Under the pieces are notes generated by a model that worked only from the letters and a program-made list of their open reading frames with translations, was not told the origin of the DNA and did not search any database. From positions 584,501 to 648,500 of the forward strand of contig JBAMJR010000087.1 in NCBI GenBank assembly GCA_038501785.1: a stretch of DNA of 64,000 nucleotides, read 5' to 3'. The position numbers were made by a program, and so were the translations under genes. Shown here in pieces: positions 1-10,772 of this stretch (position 1 is the first letter of the stretch; each line of letters opens with the position of its first letter). Origin of the DNA: Myoxocephalus aenaeus. Taxonomy: Eukaryota > Chordata > Actinopteri > Perciformes > Cottidae.

Positions 1-119
1 ATTGACGCGGACCGCAACGCTGTGATTGGTCCGCTCAGAACGTAATTTCCGGCGGTTGCTCTTTCCGGTTTGTCTTCCTACACCGCTATTTTTAAAGTTC
101 TTGTAGACCGGTAGTAACA

Positions 120-515
120 ATGGACCAAACAGAAGAACGAATCATCGAGGAAGTGAGGAAATACGACCACTTGTATAACTTTTCTTCAAGCGACTACAAG
201 GACAGCCAAAGGACATTAAACTCATGGCGAGAAATCGCGCGAAACACGGCCACACAGGCACACCCCCCTGGCGGCATGGCGGTTAATTGCAGAGCAACGC
301 GGACCCTCGACGCAGAACTTCGAATGCTCAACAACGGCGTCACGTCGACGGCGTCACGTCGACGGCGTAGGTACGCCGTCGACCTGACGGAGAAGCATGA
401 ATTAGGCTTAACCAATGGAGACGTAAAAAAGGTAAACAAAGAGGACGGCACGTGTGTGTTCAGCCTGGTGAATTACATGTACTCAGAAACATTAAGGATT
501 AAAGATGGAACATAA
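120..515 (+). pseudogene. Truncated MADF-domain ORF, Harbinger-type accessory protein remnant
   Basis: A 131-codon open frame. Residues 1-42 resemble the first half of a MADF (Myb/SANT-like, Adf-1) DNA-binding domain: acidic start, E-E-R-I-I-E-E-V, then L-Y-N, Y-K-D and W-R-E-I-A in the usual order. The rest of the domain (the second tryptophan helix) is missing. The sequence instead runs into a low-similarity stretch with an Arg-rich run near residues 80-85 that coincides with a perfect palindrome. MADF proteins are known second ORFs of PIF/Harbinger transposons and also occur as host transcription factors. The upstream 119 bp are GC-rich with an inverted CCAAT box (gattgg), as in the 5' leader of such elements. 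The C-terminal end recurs, without the MADF part, at 3.1, 14.2, 27.4 and 57.0 kb, so this is the most complete copy of a repeat family. It is probably not a working gene. Confidence 0.5.
358..383. repeat. Perfect 12-bp-arm palindrome, 2-nt spacer
   Basis: GTCGACGGCGTA, then GG, then TACGCCGTCGAC. It follows two tandem copies of a 14-bp unit (cggcgtcacgtcga, about 335-362). It lies inside the MADF-like ORF where the domain similarity ends. Confidence 0.85.
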
Positions 516-1080
516 AAACACATGAAATCAGAGGATATTTATTTATTTATTCATCAAACATTTCGTTTTGTTATTGAAGCAGACAAAAACAAGTAAATAT
601 ATTATTTAATTAGATTTAATTCTGATTTTAAAAGTGTGATAACAATTCAGTTTATTATTACAGTTCCAAAACTATTCAACATAATATTTGGGTTATCCTC
701 TCTTGGGAGGAGGTGGAGGCCATAATCCAGGCTGTACGTACTGATGGAGAAGCACCAACTACTGAGCTTTTACACTCTGGTGCACTGACCTGTTTTCACC
801 ACCAGGGGTCAGCAGTCAGTAACTCTTCATGTTTGAGGGACAGCAGCTCTTCAGAGCAGGGCGGGATCAATAAAAAGACAACCACCCAGGTAGCCAGTGG
901 ACTCGGCCCTATTGCGGCTGAGTGTCAGCTGACTGGGCTTGAAGACACGGGCCTAAACTGGCTCATCACAGCCCAGCTGGGTGGGACTAGGCTCAGTTTA
1001 TGTCCGGTTTCAGTCCTGCTTATTGTGTATTGGTGTGTGTTTGGTGTCATTAGATAAACAACATACACTCTGATGTCGGC
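516..1080. repeat. Dispersed repeat following the MADF remnant
   Basis: The 3' flank of the MADF ORF, from the tail 'aaaacacatgaaatcagagg' onward, is shared with 14.22-14.88, 27.40-28.07 and 57.02-57.50 kb, and part of it is inverted at 3.06-3.22 kb. It ends with a 'gtgcactgacctgttttcac' segment also present before both (GAA)n tracts. No coding potential is seen. Confidence 0.7.
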
Positions 1081-1281
1081 GTTGCCAGGTCATTTTGCCG
1101 GGGATTAATATATAATGTATATATGTAATGATATATATGAATATAATTTAAAATGCTGTGAAGCACAACAGAAAACGTAATATGTGTGAACATGCACACC
1201 GGTCACACGGCAGAGCAGAATCGCTGCGTTTGGTTCGAGCCCCATGACGTCATCCTGCGGAGGTCAAAGTATGTAAATGAA

Positions 1282-2388
1282 TGGGTGCATCCCAAGTCTC
1301 TAAACAGCATCCCCGTTTCCCTCACTTGCGTCTTTTCCTTGCGTCTTAGTCCCTCCCACCAGGGATGCATAGAGAGACGCAAGGAAACCAAGCGAGGAGA
1401 GAAGACGCAAGGAAATATGTTTTAAGAGACATGAGACGTCCTTTCCTCTGAAGCGTCACGTGAAGCGACGTCGGTTTCTGATGACTGCAGCCGCCTGATC
1501 ACATCTGATCAGCTGTCAGTCGCTTTAACAGCTGATGAGTTTTGTCCGGAGAGTTTTTAGCGAACATTCCAATTAAAATGCACTTAAAATATTGATAAAA
1601 ATTATCGTATGTTTTCAGTTGATTTAATGGTGTTAAACTACTACTTATATTAATAAAGACAAAGTTATCATGAGTGTCAGAGTGGAGATGTTTTCTCTGT
1701 CGTCTGTTACCGTTTAATAAACTGCATTGAGTATTTATATACTGTGATGTGTCCTGCTTATACGAGCAGGATCCATTTCTACCGGTGGAATGCGTCTTAT
1801 TTATTGATTTATTATTTACGTCGGTATGTTTTGAAATTCTGATTGTGACATCATTATAAAATAACCCACAATATAAATATAGTTTCTCTTCATTACGTGT
1901 TGTAAAAAGTGTTTCCTCTCTCCAGCTCTCTGATTTTAATTACATACATAATAAAAGTTATTGAGGGAAACAACAGATCAAATCATTGAATAAAGTTGTT
2001 TGTGATCCTTTTGTTGTTCAGACCTACAATGAACATATTTTAACCAGATGGTGAATAAGAAAACAGATTTAATATATAGCTTGAGTTTAATCTGTGATCG
2101 TCTCTGGTATTAAACTCCAGCATCAGTCCGCTCAGCTGCAGCGTCCAATCACATAACAGATGAACAGTGAGGGGGCGTGTCCAGCGTTAAAACACTTCCT
2201 GGAAGCCTGCTCTCGGGGCTCCTCGATCATGGCTCCTCCCATTTCCCTCCTCGGTCCTCGATCCTCGCTCCTCCGAGCTGAATAAGAGCTTTGGGACGGC
2301 CGTCAAGATGGCGGCGCAGAACCACTTCCGGTTCAATCGAGGAGCGAGGAGCGAGGAAACGACAATTTAGAGACTTGGGATGTACCCA
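1282..2388. mobile_element. Non-autonomous DNA element with 23-bp terminal inverted repeats
   Basis: The left end TGGGTGCATCCCAAGTCTCT and the right end TGGGTACATCCCAAGTCTCT (reverse complement of 2366-2388) match over 23 bp with one difference. The interior has no transposase. Near the right end are 'gaggagcgaggagcgagg' and 'aagatggcggcgcagaac' motifs that recur at 18.43 and 61.24 kb. Part of the interior (1.84-2.12 kb) recurs inverted at about 8.17-8.54 kb. No target duplication could be fixed, so the superfamily is left open. Confidence 0.65.
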
Positions 2389-3059
2389 ATGTCTCGAGTG
2401 ACGCGAGAGGTCAGGAAGTGGTCGCTTTTCTGAGCACTCGACTTCTGATGAACCTACTTTTTTAAAATAGTTTTTTATAATTATGTAATTTCTTGTGCAC
2501 TGATCACTTAGACGCACCCAATTTAGATCATTTATACGCACCCAAACATAAGATATGTAACAGAGTCAGGATAGTTTACAGTTTAATAATCAACTTTAAA
2601 GTCCAAAATGACACAGTTAACTTCCTAATTATCTCTCCTCGTCCCTACATTTGTATTTTGAGTGTCATTAATTTTCAAAGAAATAAACACACGGATGGCA
2701 TTATTATTATTATTATTTCATTTTTCTCTGTAGATATCGACACAATAATCATTGTCTGATATCAGATATTCAGTATAAAACACTATTAAAAGTAAAAAGT
2801 CCTGCATTCAAAATATAATTCAACTAAAAGTACAAAAGTATTGGCATCAACATAAACGTAAAGTACCAAAAGTAAAAGTGCTCATCATACAGAATGGCCC
2901 GTTTCAGAATATTATTGAACTATAATTATTGGTGCATTATTGTGTTCCTCACTTGAATGTTATGACTCGTTATTTAATTATAAGGAAACCATGATCCAAA
3001 ACTATCTTAAATAAATAATAAATAATCTATTCAATTGTTTTTGTCAAAACAGCTTAAAA
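2389..3059. other. AT-rich interval, nothing recognised
   Basis: Low-complexity AT-rich DNA with short ATT runs near 2700-2720. Short open frames here have no recognisable domain and look like chance. Confidence 0.6.
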
Positions 3060-3225
3060 AACAAAACGAAATATTTGATGAATAAATAATTATCCTCTGA
3101 TTTCATGTGTTTTCATGTTCCATCTTTAATCCTTAATGTTTCTGAGTACATGTAATTCACCAGGCTGAACACACACGTGCCGTCCTCTTTGTTTACCTTA
3201 TTTTACGTCTCCATTCTTCCACTGG
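3060..3225 (-). repeat. Inverted copy of the MADF-remnant 3' end
   Basis: Reverse complement of about 395-560, including the end of the coding frame (the L-V-N-Y-M-Y-S-E-T region) and the following 'cctctgatttcatgtg' flank. Confidence 0.8.
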
Positions 3226-3587
3226 TTAACCCGTGTTTACCGGCACAGTGCAATGAATTGTGGGTAATTCCCTTGGGCCAAGTCTGCATCTAATGCTGAT
3301 TTACAGAAAGGGTTCACAAAGGGCTAAACATGTCTGCATGAGACTCAAACACTCGACGGTTTGACAGCGGGACAGAGCTAAACGGAGCGGTTCACTGCAA
3401 GAGATAACAAGCACACATTGCCTGAGGAATGTTGCAGCTGCGAGAAGGAGCTCATGAAAACAGATAAGGAGAACGACAAGGAGGAACAGAGTGAGGTCTC
3501 GTCCAATCTCTGGGCTGCACATTGTGGTGACGTGTGAAAAATAGGTGGACTTTTCTAAGAATACAAGAATTGGGAAAAACATCTACC
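3226..3587. other. Unassigned DNA upstream of ZNF1 exon 1
   Basis: No gene or family recognised. In this copy the CACGTG and TGACGTCA motifs that precede other type I exons are absent: similarity to the promoter cassette starts only at 'catctaccgcgc' (3580), so the distal part seems to have been replaced. Confidence 0.5.
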
Positions 3588-3596
3588 GCGCATGCG
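3588..3596 (+). promoter_or_regulatory. NRF1-like site of a type I ZNF promoter
   Basis: GCGCATGCG, the core of the NRF1 consensus, 60 bp upstream of the ZNF1 start codon. The same site is conserved at 46017-46025 and in the two inverted exon 1 copies. Promoter function is inferred from position and conservation. Confidence 0.5.
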
Positions 3597-3656
3597 TTGT
3601 GAGGAGATCCATTCTGCGGACCGTCTCGTCTCTCGTCTCCTCCTGAGTTTGTCTCC

Positions 3657-3801
3657 ATGTCTAAAGCAGAAATGTTGAGACTGTTGGTGAAGCAGGAAGT
3701 CCACGCGGTCGTTGAAGAGTCTTTTGGGGAGTTGGACAGATTAATAGAAGATTATGAGGAGACAGTTTCTCGTCTAAGAGAACATGAGCTCCACAGATCA
3801 G
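3657..3801 (+). CDS. ZNF1 exon 1 (type I, short form)
   Basis: Encodes 48 codons plus one base, beginning M-S-K-A-E-M-L-R-L-L-V-K-Q-E-V and ending L-H-R-S, followed by the donor G|GTTTGT at 3801/3802. This charged, Leu/Glu-rich segment is predicted helical and matches the first coding exon of percomorph ZNF genes. Compared with ZNF4 exon 1 it lacks 15 codons in frame (E-N-E-R-R ... P-R-V-Q), so only R-E-H-E remains before L-H-R-S. The phase-1 donor fits exon 2 at 9511 exactly, giving S-D-V-Q-Q across the junction. The 5.7-kb intron between them is filled with repeats. Whether this copy is really spliced to ZNF1 exon 2 is inferred from order, strand and phase. Confidence 0.7.
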
Positions 3802-4276
3802 GTTTGTGCTTTTTCTTTATTGTTCCCGGTCTTCAGGCTCGTTTTACGGGTTGAAGTCTCATCTGAGTCCGTTTTCAGGTCATTAATTGTAGTTCAATCA
3901 GGAGAGACTTGTTTTGAATTCAACGATACATTTGTTTCCTATGCATAACATTTGAATAGTGCAAAGTCTTTGGGGCTGGACTCTATCCTGAAACAGGCTT
4001 CAGGACACGGTGCAGCATCTGATTGGTTCATTTAAAGGTGACACCCTCCAATCAGTTGAGAGTAATCACGGGGAGAATTAGAGGAAGATATTTATGAATG
4101 ACCGGTCGTGTAAAGAGAGTCTTCCTTCCAGAACTACCGCTTAAGCTCCATTTAGTGGGACTTTTGGTGAATATGTGTCGTTTCCAGCTTCTTGCGGCGG
4201 CAACATTTAAAGTGACACCATTCAAACGATCAAGAAGACAAACACAGATCATGTAGATAACCGTTTCACCTTTCAA

Positions 4277-4440
4277 TACTCGGTAACACTTTATAATAAC
4301 TACATGCTATTTAGCATCAGTTAAGTATGAGTAAACACTTAATTCATCATTTATAAAGCATTGTTCCAACATTTACACTCATTAGTATGTAATTCATAAA
4401 CACGGTTATAAATGTTATATTCTTGATTAATAAGCTTGAC
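4277..4440. repeat. Dispersed DNA-element end ('taacactttataataactac')
   Basis: The same sequence recurs at 15.57-15.69, 29.04-29.15 and 59.05-59.16 kb, each time just left of an I/Nimb LINE 3' end. No coding potential. Confidence 0.6.
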
Positions 4441-4604
4441 TATTATTATTATTATTACATTATTTTTATTATTGCATCTTGCAATACATATTTATGTTCT
4501 TTATCACTTTGTGTTGTGTCTACTTTCCTTTTCTGTTGAGAAGATAACTGAGACTTTTGTTAGCTTTGAGGCACTGCTGGCCTTTAAATGTCATTTATTA
4601 AATA

Positions 4605-4727
4605 AGCAATAAGGTACGAGAGGCAGTACTGTGTCGTGCAATAATGTACAGTTCAAGGGAGTTGTTAGGCAAACCCTTGAACTGTACATTATTGTAGACA
4701 CAGTACTGCCTCTCGTACCTTATTGCT
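4605..4727. repeat. Long foldback hairpin (about 55-bp arms, 14-nt loop)
   Basis: Left arm 4605-4659 and right arm 4674-4727 are reverse complements except for one small bubble with one extra base near the middle (GTGTCGTGCAAT versus GTGTCTACAAT). The loop is 4660-4673. It could be a foldback MITE or the stem of a small-RNA precursor. Confidence 0.85.
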
Positions 4728-5530
4728 TTTATAATACGGGTACCTGCGACTTTATAAATAGTAATGTAAGCTGCCTTTCAGCACAAAATAGTTGGAGCCG
4801 GCAAAACGTTGTGTATCGCATTTCAGCGGCAGAGAAAATAGTCCCGGGACGCACGGGACGCACATACGGGACTATAAAACGGACGAGCTGGTCAGTAAAT
4901 CACAGATTTACTGACCAGGCCGGTTGAAAGCAGGGTGGAGGATGACGCTCAGCCACCGATGTAAAGAAGTGCTCTCGCTGCTTCTGTCCGTCTTTTCTCC
5001 GTCATGTTTCTCCTCCATGATGTTTAGAGAACTTGCCTCGCGTCGGGAAATTACCAACGTAATTATCTCTCACTGGAAATTATCACGATTTTGTGATCAA
5101 ACCCTTTTCATTCCTCATCTTTAGGTTAGGGAGGAAGTGACGTGTGTGTTGTCGTTCGTTATGCTAGTGTGGGGGACGCTACGTGAGCTTGTTAGCTGTT
5201 CCGTTTGAGCTACTGTTAGCGAAGAGCCCCGTTGCAATACTGTGAACACTCAAGCAATAAACCTGCAAGTTAAGGAAACCAACGTCTGAGTCGTTACTGC
5301 GGACGTGACGATATCAAAGTTTACACGAAACATGTTTGGTAACTGTCAAGCTTGAAATGACAACTAACGGTCGCGCAATTTAAATCTACCTGTTATTTTA
5401 AGTGTGGACTGATATGGAACGCTCTAAATGTAAACAGGCTGTACAGTACTTTATGGCTGAATAAAATACACCCAGTGACTCACTCTCAACCAATCAGAAT
5501 GCTTGATTTGATCTACCCGTATTATAATGC
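4725..5530. mobile_element. MITE-like element, TIR GC(A/T)TTATAATACGGGTA
   Basis: The left end at 4725-4742 matches the reverse complement of 5514-5530. It abuts the foldback hairpin. Inside are a perfect small hairpin (4888-4918) and, near 5255, 'caataaacctgcaag', which resembles an LTR-type polyadenylation region. No transposase ORF. Confidence 0.5.
4888..4918. repeat. Perfect 14-bp hairpin
   Basis: CTGGTCAGTAAATC, loop ACA, then GATTTACTGACCAG. Confidence 0.85.
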
Positions 5531-5839
5531 TTTGTAAAGCATAGATAGTCCTCCCTTTAGATGAGGTCACAGAACATACTGAACTAATACTTAACTAACG
5601 ACTAGTAACTACCTGAATTAATCTTGAATTGCAATATTAAAACATGTGTATAAAGCACATGTTAACATAGTCCCTAACCATTAGTGCATATCTAAATCAT
5701 TATATGTATAAATAACTGCATGAATAATTTACATTTAAATATTTTTTTTATCATTTACTAAAACTGTATTAATTATCTTATTAATTATCTATAAATCCTT
5801 AAACATTTGTTTTGTATATATATTACTTGATTTACAAAT

Positions 5840-5885
5840 GGGGTTATATATAGGAGTCGGCAGGTACAGGACCAGCATGCACCTG
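5840..5885 (-). repeat. Single 45-bp minisatellite unit
   Basis: One inverted copy of the unit that is tandemly repeated at 15.28, 28.52, 57.53 and 58.85 kb. Its flanks (5886-6080) match the reverse complement of the flanks of those arrays (about 15.09-15.28 kb), so this is the same repeat with an unexpanded or collapsed array. Confidence 0.85.
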
Positions 5886-6099
5886 GGTAGGCCTATGTTG
5901 TTGTTTTTTTTACCAGAGTAGGATCGGCAGCATGAGTTTGATCTTTTGCTTGATTGCTTATTTTATTTTGTTAAATAAATTATCAGAAAAACGGAATCCT
6001 GTCTGTAAAATGCATTAATTTTTCTGCGTAAACCATAAACCCTTTGATTTATGTTTGTTTCTGATTTATCGGATAAATTGCCACTACAATTATGTTTAA

Positions 6100-7224
6100 G
6101 GAAACGTCTCTGAAGCTCAAAAACTAAACTCAAATAAATGTCTCAAATCTCTTTAATCTCTTCTTCATTGGTGCCAAATTAATAATAAACTCTTTCCAGG
6201 AAAGAAATCATCATGAATCTATGAGCTGAAACTCTTTTGGTCACAACATCCAACAGGAAGTCCGACCTTGCAAAAGGTCATGACGCCATTCTCGGAATGT
6301 CTTTGTTTGAGTTCCTGTTTCATGGAGCTGCTTTAGGGGGAATCTGTATTCAGGCGTCAGCTGTGTGCCGACAACTCCTCTATTATTTTAACAGGCAGAG
6401 ACTCAGATTGAGGGTTAATCAATTTATTTCTTCTTTCATTCTCATTTACTGATAAAGATCCTCACTCTCCTTGAATTCATGATCCAGAGAAGATCCCTCT
6501 TTAGGGAGGGTGGATCTGGCATGCAGGGCCTCTCTGTTCTCCCTGCTCTTCTTTCACTCCCTCTCGCTCTGAGGCGTGGAGGGAGACACACAGAGCCAGA
6601 TGTGCGTGGTGTGGTCGGGGTGGGGCTGCTGCTCTAGGGAGTGCATGAGTCAGGCTCTGCAGTGATGCCAACATGTCTGCAGCAGGAGGTTACACTTACA
6701 CACTGTAGCTGGTAGTGTGCAGCCAGCAGCCTGCAAGATGAGATGTTTTTCCTAAGTTTCACATCTTTTCTGGTGAAAATCAAACCATTCCCTGTTCATG
6801 ATGCTGAAGGTGTGAAAGCTGTTTCAACCTCCATGACGAAGATATGTTTATTAGTTTGTTCAGAAAAATCATGGGAGAAGTTAATTTGGTCTCTTGCCAC
6901 TCTGTAATACACTCGTATTCCTCCATGACATCATGGACTTCTTTAGACAACTGCAGCATGCGTTCACGCTATGATTACAGAGCATTTGCATTGTCTGCAA
7001 TGTATAATAAGTAAGTGTATGATTCAAAGCTAAAGGGAGAGAGCGGCTGTCCTTCAGACATGAAGATTTAGCGACTGATTCCCCCTGGTGGTAAAAACAG
7101 ATCAGTGCATCAGGGTGTAAAATGTAGAAAAGCTAAAAACACTTTTAAAGGTTAAATAGTTTTGAACCTGTAAAAGTAAAAAAAAAAAAAATAATTAATC
7201 GTGATTTTGTGTTCAGTATCAAAA
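6100..7224. other. Unassigned intronic or intergenic DNA
   Basis: No gene or repeat family recognised over about 1.1 kb. The short open frame at 6237-6452 has no recognisable domain. A 'ccccctggtggtaaaaacag' stretch near 7080 resembles the 'cacctgttttcaccaccagg' motif found at other repeats in this window. Confidence 0.5.
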
Positions 7225-7575
7225 TCAACTGTGTGTTTCTCTTAACACGGTCTCACTTCCGTATCCGGTCTGTGGCACTCAGACCCAAGCCCGTTGGTTC
7301 CTACTGATTCCTTTAATAGTAATCAGTAGGAATATGTTTAAATACATTATTTGCTGCGAAGGAGTACATGAATTTATAAAAATAAAAACAAATTAAGTCG
7401 GACAGGTGCCAGTTGCCTTCAGGGAATAAACAGGAAGCCAAAAAAAACGGTTACATCCAGTTAGATCTGCTCGTTGACCACGTGTTCATGACGTCAGAGC
7501 AGGGCGGGATCCAGTCGGAGACACATCTACCGCGCATGAGTTGTGAGGAGATCCATTCTGCGGACTGGCTCGTCT
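7225..7575 (+). promoter_or_regulatory. Type I ZNF promoter cassette cut off before exon 1
   Basis: Matches the region upstream of ZNF4 exon 1 and the inverted cassettes at 25.93-26.29 and 53.18-53.52 kb. It contains CACGTG (7479-7484) and TGACGTCA (7489-7496). The NRF1-like site is mutated to GCGCATGAG. Similarity stops at about 7575, before the start codon, where a different repeat ('gctgcgttcacacc') begins. It lies inside the predicted ZNF1 intron. Confidence 0.65.
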
Positions 7576-7680
7576 CTAATGCTGCGTTCACACCAAAAGC
7601 GTTGCGAATTTGACGCGCAAGTAGATTACATGCAAAGTCAATGCACAGACGCGAATGGTTGAGAAAAAGCAATTTTTAAA
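7576..7680. repeat. Harbinger-like MITE fragment
   Basis: Begins 'aatgctgcgttcacaccaaa' and continues with 'gcgttgcgaat'. A longer relative is at 18.56-19.22 kb and a related end at about 47.45 kb. The Harbinger label is tentative. Confidence 0.4.
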
Positions 7681-7859
7681 AATGTGATTCTTTATTCAAC
7701 AATTGCACATGTACAACTTCATACCGTGTCAATAAGAGACGAAAAAATACATTTAAACTAACATGCCAGGGGAGCTGAACGAGTGACGTTCGCTCGCCGC
7801 CGTCCTGACACCTGACTGACGCCACAGACTCAACGCTGCGAGTAATCACACTCACTGTC

Positions 7860-8560
7860 TCTCATTGAATATTGCTTTTTGCTTCAGAAGGTTCCTAACT
7901 GAGTGAAATGACCCAGAAGTCTAAGTGTCCGCCATGAGAAGAGCTGTTCAAATGATCTAAATGCAAAGGAAAGGAGCTTCAATGCTTCCTTTATTAGCTC
8001 CTTTAGCATAGGACATATCATTCAGCCGTTCACAAGAACAAACTATCATGAAGACAAATGCATCATTTCATCATGTAAATAAACATTGCCAAAACTTGGA
8101 AATCAACTTTCATTAATCTGTTAAACCTGGCGGCAAACTATTCTTATGATCAGATGATATTCTGCTTCTCCTACTGATCGCTGGAGTTTCACACCAGAGT
8201 GAAGACGATCACAGATTAAACTCAAGTTATATTGTAGGTCTGAACAACAAAAGGCCCTCAAACTACTTTCTTCAATTATAAAAAGATTCATCTTTTCATG
8301 ATCTGTTAATTCTCTCAATAACAAGCAAGAGCAGGAGAGACGAAACACTTTTGACATAATTTATCATGATTCCATTCAGTCATGTGAGGCTGATCGTTCC
8401 TGCGTGTCGGCTATGATGAGTTATGTCACCTCAATTTCCACGGAAACATTGAGCCTATAAATTAATTCTAGTATTCAAGAGAAACCATAATCATATTCTG
8501 GGTTATTTAATAATGACGTCACAATCAGAATAATAAATGAAGAGAAGAATTTGCCCAAGG
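7860..8560 (-). mobile_element. Diverged inverted copy of element E1
   Basis: 7880-8140 matches, with many changes, the left part of the complete E1 element at 57664-58848 ('ggaaaggagcttcaatgctt', 'gtaaataa', 'ttaatctgttaaacctg'). The remainder (8170-8540) matches the inverted 1.84-2.12 kb segment. Confidence 0.5.
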
Positions 8561-9510
8561 GGATCTTAACAGGATTTGTTTGAATGTCACAACTTGTTCT
8601 CTACACTCAGACGCACACACTCAGAACTCAGAGAACGAGCGACGAGAATTACAGTTTACCGTTACATCATACAAAACAAATCAGAATAAACTGAAGGGGT
8701 TAACTAAATACTTTCTACATTCTGTAGATACCTGGAAATTAGGTTCTGATACATGGAGTCATGAAATTCACGGTTCAAGAGCAAACGCACACACTGACAC
8801 ACAAGCTAAACATGTTTCATAATAAAGGGTTATTGCACAGGCTACTGAACATGTCGCCAGATGGCTATTCACACTTCTCCGTGCCGGAGCACGTTGAACA
8901 TTAGGGAAAAACCTAACCACTCAATGTATCAACAGATAACTTACGGACTGGACGTGAGGGAAACAGGGATGCATTATGGGTTCATCCCAAGTGTCTTGTT
9001 TTTCAATAGGCTCGTTCGAGATGAGCCAGTCCTGCGCTAGCTTGAGACCTTCTCAGACGCCAGCTTGCTGTTTGTTAAGCTTCTCAACTCAACAAGTGTT
9101 GGAGCAACTGGCACTATTCAAAATTATGATTTGATTTCTCGCCACAAACATTCTCAGAAGTAAATTTAATGATGAAAGCGTACAATATATTCCATAGTTT
9201 ACATACTTACTGATCTTTAATGTGTGAATAGCATCAGTGTCAATCTAAATATTAGTATTGTATGAAGTGTGTGTGACATCCGTCAAAGCAATCTTTTATA
9301 TTAAACATTCCTAATTATTCTAGCGCCCTTTGCACTCCGCACTATCCTTCTGTTTACTAATGTCATTGTGTTATTGTTTTGTATTATGTATTTCTGTGTT
9401 TGTACATGAAGAGCAACAAATATACATCTAGTCAAATTCCTTGAATGTCTCCACCAATGAAAGCTGATATCAGTCTGAAGTCACCTTTGTCCATAATGTG
9501 CTCCCTGCAG

Positions 9511-10772
9511 ATGTCCAGCAGCTGTTGGAGATTAAAGTAGAAGTCCCCCCTGAGTGTCTGGACCTGGGCCAGGAGGACCCGGAGCCCCTCCACATAAAAG
9601 AGGAAGAGGATCTCTGGACCCGTCTAGAGGGAGAGCAGCTTAATGTGCTGGAGGAGGCCGATATCACCAAGTTCACATTCAGTGCTGTTACTGTGAAGAG
9701 TGAAGATGACAAACCTCAGACCTCACGGCTTGATCAAATCCTGACGAAGGCCAACAGAGAGGCGGAGCCTCCAGCCGGCAGATCAGAGACACAGATAAAA
9801 ACAGAAACTGACAGAGAGGACTCTGGGGGATCAGGACCAGCCAGGAACCTAAATCCACATCGTCATTCACATCCAAATGCTGATGATGAAAAGGATTCAG
9901 AATCTTCTGAGACTGAAGTCAATAATGTTGAGTGGCAAGAACCTTTGTCAGATTCGGGACCTGAAAGTAAAGACGGGGGAGATCTGAAGATTCACATGAG
10001 AGTCCACACAGGAGAGAATCCATTCAGTTGTGAAAGTTGTGGGGAAATATTCACAGGAAAGAGAGATCTGAAGAAACACATGAGAGTCCACACAGGAGGT
10101 AAACCATTCAGTTGTGATGTTTGTGGGAAACGATTCACAAAACAAGAAAAACTGAAGAGACACATGAGAGTCCACACAGGAGAGAAACCTTTTGGTTGTG
10201 ATGTTTGTGGGAATAGATTTAAAGATCAGGGAACTCTGAAGAAACACGTTAGAGTCCACACAGGAGATAAACCATTTGGTTGTGATGTTTGTGGGAATAG
10301 ATTTACAGAACAGGGAAATCTGAAGAGACACATGAGAGTCCACACAGGAGATAAACCATTTGGTTGTGATGTTTGTGGGAATAGATTTACAGAACAGGGA
10401 AATCTGAAGCAACACATGAGAATCCACACAGGAGAGAAACCATTCAGTTGTGATGTGTGTGGGAGAAGATTTACAGAACAGCGAAGGCTGAAGATACACA
10501 TGAGAGTCCACACAGGAGAGAAACCATTCAGTTGTGATGTGTGTGGGAAAAGTTGGACAATAAAGGGAAATCTGACGCAACACATGAGAGTCCACACAGC
10601 AGAGAAACCTTTTGGTTGTGATGTGTGTGGGAATAGATTTATAGATCAGGGAACTCTGAAGAAACACGTTAGAGTCCACACAGGAGAGAAACCATTTGGC
10701 TGTAATGTTTGCGGGAATAGATTTACAGGACGGGGAAATCTGAAGCAACACATGAGAGTCCATGTAACATAG
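9511..10772 (+). CDS. ZNF1 exon 2: acidic region plus 9 C2H2 fingers
   Basis: The acceptor is CCCTGCAG at 9503-9510. The upstream GTG that opens the frame is intronic and not a start. The exon reads D-V-Q-Q-L-L-E-I-K, then an acidic linker of about 155 residues with four SUMO-type motifs (I-K-V-E, I-K-E-E, V-K-S-E, I-K-T-E), then a headless half finger (L-K-I-H-M-R-V-H) and nine complete C2H2 fingers joined by TGEKPF-type linkers, and ends H-M-R-V-H-V-T-stop. Residues at helix positions -1/3/6 are G-D-K, K-K-R, D-T-K, E-N-R, E-N-Q, E-R-I, I-N-Q, D-T-K and G-N-Q. With exon 1 the protein is 468 aa. C2H2 arrays bind DNA in the nucleus. No KRAB, SCAN or BTB domain is present. The DNA target is unknown. 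The closest relative in the window is ZNF2. Confidence 0.92.

Noticed and set aside
5138..5322. Possible solo LTR with AATAAA near 5255
   Set aside because: TG and CA ends can be drawn, but no flanking target duplication or paired copy was found; mentioned only within the enclosing element.
9948..10763. Minus-strand frame of 271 codons opposite ZNF1 (and similar ones opposite ZNF2-4)
   Set aside because: Shadow frames of the repetitive finger codons; they show the same period as the fingers and no independent signal.
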